Origin: an uncultured Ruminococcus sp.
Lineage (GTDB): Bacteria; Bacillota; Clostridia; Oscillospirales; Acutalibacteraceae
DNA: 33,798 nucleotides
Direction of reading: 5' to 3'
Assembly: GCA_902794395.1 (NCBI GenBank)
Contig: CADBHB010000019.1
Coordinates: forward strand, 1-33,798
This document shows, piece after piece, positions 1-6,941 of this stretch. The translations under genes were made by a program, and so were the position numbers. Below the pieces are notes generated by a model, which was not told the DNA's origin, did not search any database, and was given only the letters and a program-made list of their open reading frames with translations. Every line of letters begins with the position of its first letter. The stretch's first letter is position 1.

Positions 1-10
1 GGGGCTTTTC

Positions 11-286
11 TTATGCTACGCTGAAACGGCGGCTTGCGCTCTGCTTGGTGTACTGCTTGTACATTTCGGCGTGTTCACGCTTGAATGTGGTGGTATCAAA
101 GCGGTTAGTCAAAACAGAAGTCCAATGAACAGTGAATCTACCGGCTGTCATCTGTTCGGTTTGTTGTGCAAGCATTTCCGCTTTGATTTCATCCTTCAGG
201 GCTTCGGCTTCTGCCTTGGCTTCGGCTGCAAGCTGTTCCCATTCCTGCATTTTTCTGATCTTGGTTTCCATTTCGTTGATACTCAT
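11..286 (-). CDS. Small mobile-element protein with coiled-coil N-terminus
   Basis: 91 residues, function not recognised. The first ~40 residues are rich in Glu, Lys and Ala and should form a coiled coil. The C-terminal half (from about residue 48) is a compact basic domain with the pattern NRFDTTTFKREH and ending SRRFSVA; similar tails are familiar from small phage and integrative-element proteins, often near recombination genes, but this is recall, not a search. The ATG at 286 is preceded by GAGG at good spacing, and a consensus promoter lies about 130 bases upstream (416-444). It is transcribed away from the regulator at 610, so it is probably the first gene of the element's leftward unit, which continues outside the window. 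Confidence 0.7.
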   Translation of the reverse strand: MSINEMETKIRKMQEWEQLAAEAKAEAEALKDEIKAEMLAQQTEQMTAGRFTVHWTSVLTNRFDTTTFKREHAEMYKQYTKQSASRRFSVA

Positions 287-415
287 TGTGTTTACCTCAC
301 TTTATATAATATTATTGGGGCTGCCTGATTTCCGGTGTCTTACGCCCCTGCACCATATCGCATTTACAGGATAACTGGGTTTCTTCGTCGGGTTTCCGTC
401 CCCTTCATTGTCTAT

Positions 416-444
416 ATTATACATCTAAATGAATGTAATGTCAA
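416..444 (-). promoter_or_regulatory. Consensus leftward promoter of the mobile element
   Basis: On the minus strand TTGACA (439-444) and TATAAT (416-421) are separated by exactly 17 bases, a perfect sigma-A promoter. A GATGTA hexamer (420-425 read on the minus strand) overlaps the -10 box. It should drive the 91-residue gene ending at 11, with a leader of about 120 bases. Confidence 0.8.
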
Positions 445-451
445 TAGAAAA

Positions 452-513
452 TACATCTTTTTTGATGTAAATAATAACCAAACATTTACATTTATTTTTG
501 TGTAATATTACAC
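452..513. promoter_or_regulatory. Candidate operator cluster between divergent promoters
   Basis: An inverted repeat TACATC-T6-GATGTA occupies 452-469. A 14-base perfect palindrome GTGTAATATTACAC lies at 500-513, abutting the -35 box of the rightward promoter. Further GATGTA hexamers sit in the leftward -10 (420-425) and directly after the rightward -35 (521-526). Dyads placed over two divergent promoters beside a small HTH gene are the usual layout of an autoregulated genetic switch. That the protein at 610-819 binds them is inference. Confidence 0.55.
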
Positions 514-542
514 TTGTATTGATGTAGATTTTCTGCTATAAT
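514..542 (+). promoter_or_regulatory. Rightward promoter of the HTH regulator
   Basis: TTGTAT (514-519), 17-base spacer and TATAAT (537-542). The GATGTA hexamer at 521-526 lies inside the spacer, where a bound repressor would block polymerase. Confidence 0.7.
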
Positions 543-609
543 AAGGGTACAATGAAAAAGGTGCAGCCTGATGACTGCGCCCCCAAAAGGATGGAAAGAA
601 GGTTATAGT

Positions 610-819
610 ATGCCTATGCGGTATAAATTTGATGTGTTGCAAGCCCTCAAAGATAAAGGGTACAATACAAATGTACTGCGAAAAAACAAACTGCTTGCAG
701 AAGGTGCATTGCAACGTCTGCGCCATTCTGAGCCGGTCAGCTGGTCAAGCCTTGAACAGATTTGCACTTTGCTTGATTGTCAGCCGGGTGATCTGTTGGA
801 GTGTGTCAAAAATGAATGA
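610..819 (+). CDS. XRE/Cro-type helix-turn-helix regulator
   Basis: 69 residues from the ATG at 610. An in-frame ATG at 571 would add 13 residues. I prefer 610 because AAGAAGG lies just upstream and because small Cro/CI-family proteins of this kind (YozG-like) begin directly with the basic first helix, here MPMRYKFDVLQALKDKG. The HTH covers about residues 8-60: a first helix (FDVLQALKDKGYN), a recognition region with LLAEGALQRLR, and the typical end LEQICTLLDCQPGDLLE. It probably binds the dyads at 416-526 and controls both divergent promoters. It overlaps the next gene by 8 bases, so the two are co-translated. Confidence 0.8.
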   Translation: MPMRYKFDVLQALKDKGYNTNVLRKNKLLAEGALQRLRHSEPVSWSSLEQICTLLDCQPGDLLECVKNE

Positions 820-976
820 TCTGAAGCATGAAGTGATCTATAAGGATGGAGCATACACCATCACGGCAAACATCACGCAAAAAGACCTTGCCGCTCTCCT
901 GATGCGGTCTGATGTTCAGCTGATAAGCGTGAACGCTCCAAAGAAACCTTATTACCCACGCAAACGGAAGAAATAA
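812..976 (+). CDS. Small basic-tailed mobile-element protein
   Basis: 54 residues, not recognised. The ATG at 812 lies inside the end of the HTH gene (ATGAATGA overlap), which indicates translational coupling. The sequence starts MNDLKHEVIYKDG, has a central stretch NITQKDLAALLMRSDV that could be a short amphipathic helix, and ends in the very basic KKPYYPRKRKK. Such partners of element-borne XRE regulators are common in Clostridia but usually unnamed. The same frame stays open upstream to 629, but that part overlaps the regulator and has no ribosome site. Confidence 0.6.
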   Translation: MNDLKHEVIYKDGAYTITANITQKDLAALLMRSDVQLISVNAPKKPYYPRKRKK

Positions 977-980
977 AAAC

Positions 981-1018
981 ATATCCCACGCCTTGCATTA
1001 TTCCTTGGTGTGGGATAT
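981..1018 (+). terminator. Hairpin after the regulator pair, possible terminator
   Basis: A 12-base-pair stem (981-992 with 1007-1018, core ATATCCCAC/GTGGGATAT, one G-U pair) with a 14-base loop lies four bases after the stop at 976. The tail AATCATTTTG is only weakly T-rich, so termination may be partial. Confidence 0.45.
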
Positions 1019-1143
1019 AATCATTTTGTGATATGCCGCTGTTTTGCCGAATTTCGCCCTGTATGGCGTTTATGCGTAAAACAGTAAAGTTATCGGTACA
1101 GCGGCAAAAGTTGAACACAAGCAAAATATAAAGGGGATATGAT

Positions 1144-1279
1144 ATGAGTAATGCAAGCAGAACAAAAGCAAGGCTGTATTTGGAGCAGCTTGCAACCTTT
1201 GATTTGTTGATTGACGGCGCACAACATCGCTTTAGATGCAATCGCTGACATTCTCGCCGCTGAAAAAGCAGCTGCATAA
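1144..1279 (+). pseudogene. Small element gene interrupted by a +1 frameshift
   Basis: A strong ribosome site (AAGGGG at 1131-1136) precedes the ATG at 1144. The frame reads MSNASRTKARLYLEQLATFD, then LLID, and then runs to a TGA at 1246-1248 with unconvincing residues. Dropping one G from the GACGGCGC at 1213-1220 restores a plausible frame ending AHNIALDAIADILAAEKAAA and TAA at 1277-1279, giving a 44-residue acidic-tailed protein. The simplest reading is a one-base insertion in a real small gene. A sequencing error or a programmed shift cannot be excluded. Function unknown. Confidence 0.5.
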
Positions 1280-1458
1280 TATAAACTCTACCTGAAAACC
1301 TTACAAAACCCAACATTCAAAACGCTATTGGTAAAGCAATGGCAGAAAGAAAAACTTGACTAAAGTTGACCTTGAAATACTATATACGCATACCGCTTCA
1401 TCGTTGAACTTCTAACACACAACTAACAAAAAGCCCCAAAAGCGGCTTAAACACTGGC
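1280..1458. other. Non-coding end of the mobile element
   Basis: No gene is supported. A short open stretch around 1285-1362 reads LPENLTKPNIQNAIGKAMAE and a few more residues before a stop, without a start codon or ribosome site; it may be the residue of a lost gene. A run AAAAAGCCCCAAAAGCGGCTT (part of 1427-1449) could form a weak hairpin. Confidence 0.35.
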
Positions 1459-1482
1459 TTATCCGGTTATCAGCTCCATAAA
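1459..1482 (+). other. Attachment-site candidate: copy of a tRNA 3' end
   Basis: The bases ATCCGGTTATCAGCTCCA followed by TAAA fit the last 18 positions of a tRNA: end of the T loop, T-stem strand CCGGT, acceptor strand TATCAGC, discriminator T, CCA. The acceptor strand matches what is common in clostridial tRNA-Thr (5' GCTGATA). No tRNA body lies upstream. Integrative elements that enter tRNA 3' ends leave exactly such a partial copy at the far end, and a strong hairpin, possibly the original tRNA terminator, follows at 1485. I read this as the right end of the element. The isoacceptor is a guess. Confidence 0.5.
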
Positions 1483-1701
1483 TTAAAACAATCAGGGACA
1501 TCCGTTGGATGTCCCTGATTGTTTTATCTCTGCGGTTAACCGGATTTGAAGGCGAGCGTGCCCGGGGCAGATGAACTTATATCTTTGCACACGCCGCAGT
1601 CAACAAGCTGAAACGATTCGGGACAACCCGCAGCAGGTTATCAGCTCCATAAAAATCAGGTATTCACCCGAATACCTACTTGAAAACCGGATTTGAAGGT
1701 G
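1463..1701 (+). repeat. Two diverged copies: tRNA-like tail, hairpin, AACCGGATTTGAAGG
   Basis: GGTTATCAGCTCCATAAA occurs near 1464-1481 and again near 1637-1654. Each copy is followed by a different hairpin (1485-1525; AGGTATTC-ACCC-GAATACCT at 1658-1677) and then by ACCGGATTTGAAGG (about 1539-1552 and 1687-1700). The last block is the reverse complement of a tRNA T-arm (TTCAAATCCGGTT). Repeated, partly inverted tRNA scraps suggest past insertions at the same site. Confidence 0.5.
1485..1525. terminator. Perfect 19-bp hairpin, bidirectional terminator candidate
   Basis: The strand 1485-1503 pairs without mismatch with 1507-1525 around a 3-base loop GTT. The stem base is AAAA/TTTT, so either strand would give a U-rich end. 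It lies 7 bases after the tRNA-like tail. Confidence 0.65.
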
Positions 1702-1744
1702 ACGAGTACGACCGCCGCCGGTGGCGGATGAAGGGAGTACGAGG

Positions 1745-2056
1745 AAGCGCCCACCGGCGCTTCGGGCAAGCGCCGCCCCTACGACATACATCAACCTTTC
1801 CTTAGCATCGTAGGGGAGCTTTCTCAACCTTTGGAAAAACAGTTATAGAAAAAACAAAGCACAACGGCGGGTCAAATCTTCATGGCATGACCCGCCGTTG
1901 ATGACGTTATAGAATAATAATAAGTTCTCCATAGGCGGAGAATGTGCCCACCGGCGCCCGCCGTTGATGACGATATGGAATAATTATAAGTTCTCCATAG
2001 GTGGAGTGATGCAACGTTCCGTTGCCGGAGAATGCGCCCACCGGCGCCCCACCGGC
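1745..2056. repeat. Hairpin-rich intergenic repeats
   Basis: The stretch from 1701 to the YfhO stop at 2081 carries no supported gene. The motif GCCCACCGGCGC recurs at about 1749, 1946 and 2036. At 1745-1762 it forms AAGCGCC-CACC-GGCGCTT. A longer unit beginning CCCGCCGTTGATGACG and containing AAGTTCTCCATAGG occurs at 1891-1956 and again from 1957 to about 2053. The second copy has an inserted palindromic block GCAACGTTCCGTTGC. A separate inverted repeat CCCCTACGA/TCGTAGGGG flanks about 1775-1816. Confidence 0.6.
1848..1900 (-). terminator. Rho-independent terminator for leftward transcription
   Basis: A perfect 13-bp stem (1862-1874 with 1888-1900, CAACGGCGGGTCA and its complement) is followed on the minus strand by TGCTTTGTTTTTTC. 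It lies 180 bases past the stop of the YfhO-family gene and is probably its terminator, with the repeats in the 3' untranslated region. Confidence 0.65.
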
Positions 2057-2080
2057 ACCTCTCCGGCGCGCGGCGCCGAA

Positions 2081-4939
2081 TTACTCCTCGGCTTTTGCCT
2101 TGAACGCCTTGTCCTTAGCGAAATCGGGAATGAGCTTCTTTTTGAATACATAGGTGAACACGCAGAACGCCGCGAATACCAGCGCGCAGACTATCGACAG
2201 GCACAGTCCCGGCACAAAGCCGTTGGGCTTGTATTTTAACGTTATGCTGTGGCTGCCCTTGGTTATCGGAAACGCCACCAGAGCATCGCCCACGGGGGTT
2301 ATGTCGGTCTTTTTGCCGTCAACATACACCGTCCAGCCCTTTTCGTAGGGCACCGAGGTGAGGAACAAGCCGTCGCGCTGAGCGTCTATCTTGCCCTCAA
2401 GCTTGGCTCCGTTGTTGAAGTAGGTGGGCGTCATGGAATTATCAAGCAGCATTTGATACGCCTGCTCAAACACGGGCTGGTTGAGCGCCACCAAATACAC
2501 CTTGGCGCTGCCGCTCGCGTTTGTTTTCAGCGCCGCCGACACCGCGATGTCGTCGCCCTTGTTGAAGTAGCCCATGGCGGTTATAGCCTTGTTGTTGGCG
2601 TTGTACTCCTTGGGAAGCTGGTCTTTGCCGAGGCAGAGGTGGATTGACGAGCTGTTTGAAACGTCCGCGTACAACAGATACAAGCCGTTTGCGGGGGCGT
2701 TGTAGTGCCACTTGAGATTGGAGGTCTGAGAGCTGTCCTTGGTTGAGAAGCCGTAGCTGTTGTCGCCGTTTTTGGTAACGGTGGCGTTGGTGTGCTCCTC
2801 GTAGGTCACCTCGGCGGGGATATACACCGGCTCGTTAATGCCGGTAGCAAGGCGGAAAAACTCGCCCTGGGTGTCAAAGGGATTATAGGAGTTTTCCTTT
2901 GGGTTGGGCTGCCAGTTGAGCAGCGCATTGTTGACTATCATTCCGTTGGGCACAAAGTGGGTATTCTCGAGCAGATGCACACTGCCGGAGGTCGCTACCT
3001 CCTTGAGGTCGTAGGTATTAGCCACGTTGTCCTGCCGCGAGATGAGATACTTTACATTCATAAAGAGATTTGTGACGGGCGAGCCCTCGTAGTAGATATA
3101 GCGGTTGCCTGCCTGCCAGCCCGAAAGACCGAAGTTTGAAAAGAAGATGGTCATTTTTTCGTTAGCCATCGAGTTGAACATCGTCAGACCGCGGTAGTGG
3201 TTCAAAGCGCCGTCGTTCAGGGTGCTGGTGCGTATCATCTCGGCGCGCCACAAGCCCTTGTTGTCGTCCTCGCGGTGGTTCATCTCTGACACTATCGCGT
3301 CTACATAATGCTCGCGGTCGGGATAAACGGGGGTATTTTGAGCGCTGACCATGTCGGTCACGCCGGTCACATTTACGCCGAAATAGGCGGTGTAGCCGCT
3401 CTGCGCCACCACTATTACCACCAGCGACGCCGCGACCGCCTGCCGCGGGATAACGCGCTTGGAATACAGCAGCATAAGCACTATCAGCACACCGAACAGC
3501 ACCGCCATAGCCGCCAGCGTGGGGTCTACCCAGCCCATGCGGTTGACGCGGTTGTTATGCTCGTTCGTGCCCACCTTTGAGGCAAACATGTTAAACACGC
3601 CCTGGTCGTAGGGCCCGTCGCCGTCGGGGCTTTTGGTGCCGGTGTAGTTGAACTCAAGCGACCACATGAAAAAGCTGAGCAAGCCCGCGATTATGACGTT
3701 CATCAGGTTTATCTTGCGTATGTTCATATAGGCGCGGAAGCCCATGACTATGATAACAAAGCTGACCAAATAGGAGAAGCGGTAGTATATCATGTTCGGG
3801 AAGTGGAAGCCGTGCCAGATATAGTCGAGCTGACGGATGGCAAAGCTGACAAAGAGGAATATCAGCATGCCCATGCTTACCAGCTTTTCCCTGAGCTTTA
3901 TCTCCTTGGTAGTAAGGCTGAGCAGCGCGAAGAACAGAGGCACCGCTCCGCAGCATACGTTGGGCAAGCCGTCGATCTCTTTGTTGTTGGGCGCCGAGAA
4001 GTTGATAAGGTTGCCCGCCATGCTCTTCAGCAACTTAAGCAAGCCCAGAAAATCGTTGCTGCCGCTGATGTTGTGGGTGTTCAGCTCAAACTTCTGCGGG
4101 AATTTTAAGTCGCTGGCGTGGGTGTTTTGCAGCGCCATAAACGTAGGCAGCAGGAAAAACGCGGCCATTCCCACGCCCAGCAGGGTAAACACAGCGAATT
4201 TGAGGAAGTTTACCGCGAGCACCCGCGGGTTTTGCCAGCGGATGATTGAGTACGCGATAAAAATAAGCAGAATGAAAATGCAGGAGAAATACGCGATATA
4301 GTAATTGGTGACCAGCGACAGTGCCAGCATTACCGTATACAGTCGGAACCTGTTTTCGGTGAGCAGCTTTACCGCGCCCAGCGCCACCAGCGGGGTGATA
4401 GCCACGGTGTCCAGCCAGATGGTGTTCCAGTAATAGCCCATAAAGAAGGCGCAGAACGAGAAGCAGGTGCCGAAGATCAGCAGCGATATGTCCTCGCGCT
4501 GAAAAACGCTCTTGAGAAAATACGCCATAAAGCTGCCCGCGAGAGCTATCTTCACTGCGACCGAGATCATAAGGAACTCGCGCAGATAATCGGGCGACAC
4601 AAAGAACGACAAAAAGTTCATGGGGCTTGCCAAGTAGTAGGACATCAGCGAGAAGTAATTTACTCCTCCGCCTACCGACCATCCCCAAAACAGCCCTTCG
4701 CCGTTTTGCAGCCTGCCCTGAAAATCCTCGAGGAACGGGTAGTACTGGTGCCACATGTCTGTCACCAATATCTGCTTTGTAGCCTTGCCCAGCGGGGCGA
4801 CGTCCATCATACCGAAGGCGGTCAGCATAAGCGCCAGCGGCACCAGGAACGCAAGCCACACAAATATATTGCGTTTGCCAAACGCCCGCAGTTTTTCGGG
4901 GATAGTTTCCGGCGCGCGTAAGGTTTTTATCATCGACAT
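2081..4939 (-). CDS. YfhO-family polytopic membrane protein, GT-C transferase
   Basis: 952 residues from the ATG at 4939 (GGAGG ten bases upstream). An upstream in-frame GTG at 4963 would place that ribosome site inside the gene and is rejected. The N-terminal half is strongly hydrophobic with many membrane segments (first at ~25-44). The first external loop holds TDMWHQYYPF with Asp61, the acidic loop residue typical of GT-C enzymes. A long soluble extracytoplasmic part follows, and one membrane helix near 910-932 precedes a basic tail. YfhO of Bacillus subtilis moves a sugar from undecaprenyl phosphate to lipoteichoic acid. The divergent neighbours supply the matching lipid-sugar synthase and flippase candidates, so the same role, on an unknown acceptor, is likely. 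Confidence 0.85.
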   Translation of the reverse strand: MSMIKTLRAPETIPEKLRAFGKRNIFVWLAFLVPLALMLTAFGMMDVAPLGKATKQILVTDMWHQYYPFLEDFQGRLQNGEGLFWGWSVGGGVNYFSLMSYYLASPMNFLSFFVSPDYLREFLMISVAVKIALAGSFMAYFLKSVFQREDISLLIFGTCFSFCAFFMGYYWNTIWLDTVAITPLVALGAVKLLTENRFRLYTVMLALSLVTNYYIAYFSCIFILLIFIAYSIIRWQNPRVLAVNFLKFAVFTLLGVGMAAFFLLPTFMALQNTHASDLKFPQKFELNTHNISGSNDFLGLLKLLKSMAGNLINFSAPNNKEIDGLPNVCCGAVPLFFALLSLTTKEIKLREKLVSMGMLIFLFVSFAIRQLDYIWHGFHFPNMIYYRFSYLVSFVIIVMGFRAYMNIRKINLMNVIIAGLLSFFMWSLEFNYTGTKSPDGDGPYDQGVFNMFASKVGTNEHNNRVNRMGWVDPTLAAMAVLFGVLIVLMLLYSKRVIPRQAVAASLVVIVVAQSGYTAYFGVNVTGVTDMVSAQNTPVYPDREHYVDAIVSEMNHREDDNKGLWRAEMIRTSTLNDGALNHYRGLTMFNSMANEKMTIFFSNFGLSGWQAGNRYIYYEGSPVTNLFMNVKYLISRQDNVANTYDLKEVATSGSVHLLENTHFVPNGMIVNNALLNWQPNPKENSYNPFDTQGEFFRLATGINEPVYIPAEVTYEEHTNATVTKNGDNSYGFSTKDSSQTSNLKWHYNAPANGLYLLYADVSNSSSIHLCLGKDQLPKEYNANNKAITAMGYFNKGDDIAVSAALKTNASGSAKVYLVALNQPVFEQAYQMLLDNSMTPTYFNNGAKLEGKIDAQRDGLFLTSVPYEKGWTVYVDGKKTDITPVGDALVAFPITKGSHSITLKYKPNGFVPGLCLSIVCALVFAAFCVFTYVFKKKLIPDFAKDKAFKAKAEE

Positions 4940-4979
4940 ATAAGGTAAACCTCCGTTGATCACATATTTATACTTTTAT

Positions 4980-5008
4980 ATTGTAACACGTTTTTGCGCA
5001 AAGGTAAA
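4980..5008 (-). promoter_or_regulatory. Promoter of the YfhO-family gene
   Basis: On the minus strand TTTACC (5003-5008), a 17-base spacer and TACAAT (4980-4985) with an extended TG one base before it. Confidence 0.6.
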
Positions 5009-5047
5009 CAAAAACTTTGCGGGTTTTCAAAGAATTTTTTAAAACAG

Positions 5048-5077
5048 TTGGACATTTGCCGCCGACTTTGGTATAAT
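5048..5077 (+). promoter_or_regulatory. Promoter of the GT2-Cache-GtrA unit
   Basis: TTGGAC (5048-5053), an 18-base spacer and TATAAT (5072-5077). It is back to back with the YfhO promoter, with about 40 bases between the two -35 boxes, so one regulator could serve both. Confidence 0.65.
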
Positions 5078-5093
5078 GTATTCGGTGATAATA

Positions 5094-6050
5094 ATGAAAA
5101 CGATAGATTTGGTCGTACCCTGCTACAACGAGGAGGAGGGGCTTGAGCATTTTGTGCTGGAGACCAACAAGGTTATAGCCTCGCTTCCCTCCTGCCGCTT
5201 CCGCTTTATCCTGGTAAACGACGGCAGCCGCGACAAGACCTTCTTGGTGATGAAGCAGCTGGCGCGCCGCTTTGACAATATAAAATACATCTCTTTTTCC
5301 CGAAATTTCGGCAAGGAAGCCGCCATGTACGCGGGACTGAGGCACACCACCGCCGACTATGTGGTGGTGATGGACGCCGACCTGCAGCACCCGCCCGAGG
5401 TCTTTCCCCAAATGCTGGAGGCTATGGAGGAGGGCTTTGACTGCTGCGCCACCAAGCGCGACGAGCGCGAAGGCGAAAGCTTTTTCCGCGGGATATTCTC
5501 GAAGCTGTTTTTCAGGCTGAGCAACCGCCTGACCGACGTAAAAAACCCCTACGGCGCCATGGACTACCGCATGATGACACGCCAGATGGTAGACGCTATT
5601 TTGGAGCTGAGCGAGGTGCAGCGCTTTTCAAAGGGCATATTCTCATGGGTAGGCTTTGACACCAAGTGGATATCCTTCTCCACGGTAGACCGTCAGCACG
5701 GCAAAACCAGCTGGAAATTCTCCTCTCTGTTCAAATACGCCATCGACGGCATCACCTGCTTTTCGGTAGCGCCGCTGCGCTTCACCGCGGTAATGGGCGC
5801 CGTTATCTTCTTTATATCGCTGATCTACATTTTGATAACGCTGATACAAACGCTGTTTTTCGGCATAACCACGCCCGGTTATGTCACCACCCTCTGCGCC
5901 GTGCTGTTTTTGGGCGGCATAACGGAAATGTCCATAGGCATCCTGGGCGAGTACATCGGCAGGATATACATGGAAGCAAAAGACAGACCCATATACATCA
6001 CCAAATTCTCTAATTTTGAGGAGGATAACACAAAAGAAAGCGAGGAATGA
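5094..6050 (+). CDS. GT2 polyprenyl-phosphate glycosyltransferase (CsbB/GtrB type)
   Basis: 318 residues. It should transfer a sugar from a nucleotide donor to undecaprenyl phosphate on the cytoplasmic face. The GT-A domain shows VPCYNEE at residues 8-14, VNDGS at 41-45 and the metal-binding DAD at 94-96 followed by LQHPPE, the usual DPM1/GtrB pattern. Two membrane helices lie in the C-terminal quarter, the second leading into GEYIGRIYMEAKDRP, typical of CsbB, GtrB and ArnC. The start at 5094 is chosen because an ATG at 5076 lies within the -10 box; GGTGA precedes 5094. It heads a unit with the Cache protein (3 bases later) and GtrA protein, divergent from YfhO. Confidence 0.88.
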   Translation: MKTIDLVVPCYNEEEGLEHFVLETNKVIASLPSCRFRFILVNDGSRDKTFLVMKQLARRFDNIKYISFSRNFGKEAAMYAGLRHTTADYVVVMDADLQHPPEVFPQMLEAMEEGFDCCATKRDEREGESFFRGIFSKLFFRLSNRLTDVKNPYGAMDYRMMTRQMVDAILELSEVQRFSKGIFSWVGFDTKWISFSTVDRQHGKTSWKFSSLFKYAIDGITCFSVAPLRFTAVMGAVIFFISLIYILITLIQTLFFGITTPGYVTTLCAVLFLGGITEMSIGILGEYIGRIYMEAKDRPIYITKFSNFEEDNTKESEE

Positions 6051-6053
6051 TTT

Positions 6054-6941
6054 ATGAGCAAGGCCCCTGAAAAAACCGTAGGCAGAACCTTTGCCGCCAT
6101 ACTGCTGGCAATACTTATCGCTGTAAGCTGCGCCGTAAGCTTTATCGCGGTGATACCGCTCGGCAACAAACACGCCGCTTTGAATCAGGCGTCCGACAAC
6201 GCGAGGCGTCAGCTGCAGCGCTATGAGGTGAACGCCGCGCGTATGCAGTCAAAATTTGCCGACTCAATGTTCAGCAAGGCTATCTCAGCCTCTCTCGCCT
6301 ACACGGGCGAAGGCGCGGATCTGAAAAAGATAGCGGACACCCTGCTGCTGAAGAGCGTTAACATCACCGACGAAAACGGCGTTATCACCGCCGCCTATCC
6401 CGAAGACCTGCTCGGCAAGCGGCTCAAGGACATGGACGACACCATAGCCCTCAACCCGATCGCCAAAAACATAGTGCTCAAAAAGGTGGGCAAGATCATC
6501 CCCCAGGGCAACGGCAAATATCTGGTGTATGTAGGCGCGGCGCGCGTTGACCTGCCGGAAGGCAAAACCGGCGCGGTAGTTGTGACCGCCGTTACCGACA
6601 CCTATGAGGAGGCATACGGCGCGAACGTAGCCGACGAATGCGGCGACAACGTGATTTTGGAGAAAAACGGCGAAACCTTCAGCAACAGCTTTGCCGAGGC
6701 GAAGGACAAGACCATCTCCTCTCTTGCCGGAAGCAACAACGGCAAGCCCTTCAAGCTGACTCTCGGCGGCAAGACCTACGACGCCAAGGTCATCAACGAA
6801 GGCGAGTTCAAGGCACTGGTCGCGGCGGAAGCCAAGGACAACAGCCTTTTGACCTTCCTTATCATCGCCGCTGCCGACCTTATCCTTCTGGGCGTGGGCT
6901 GTGTGCTGCTGTTTGTTTTAAGGAAACCTAAGAATGAGTAA
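6054..6941 (+). CDS. Two-helix membrane protein with external Cache-like domain
   Basis: 295 residues, family not recognised with certainty. A membrane helix at about residues 12-35 and another near 268-290 enclose roughly 230 external residues. The piece DENGVITAAYPEDLLGKRL has the look of the Cache (extracellular PAS-like) ligand-binding fold of sensor proteins. Unlike a histidine kinase or chemoreceptor it ends a few residues after the second helix (RKPKNE), so there is no signalling output. It lies 3 bases after the GT2 gene and overlaps the GtrA gene by 8 bases, so its job is probably tied to the lipid-sugar pathway, for instance sensing or scaffolding. That role is inference. Confidence 0.65.
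   Translation: MSKAPEKTVGRTFAAILLAILIAVSCAVSFIAVIPLGNKHAALNQASDNARRQLQRYEVNAARMQSKFADSMFSKAISASLAYTGEGADLKKIADTLLLKSVNITDENGVITAAYPEDLLGKRLKDMDDTIALNPIAKNIVLKKVGKIIPQGNGKYLVYVGAARVDLPEGKTGAVVVTAVTDTYEEAYGANVADECGDNVILEKNGETFSNSFAEAKDKTISSLAGSNNGKPFKLTLGGKTYDAKVINEGEFKALVAAEAKDNSLLTFLIIAAADLILLGVGCVLLFVLRKPKNE

Noticed and set aside
1459-1700. A complete tRNA gene
   Set aside because: Only 3'-terminal and T-arm fragments are found; no anticodon or D arm can be folded upstream.
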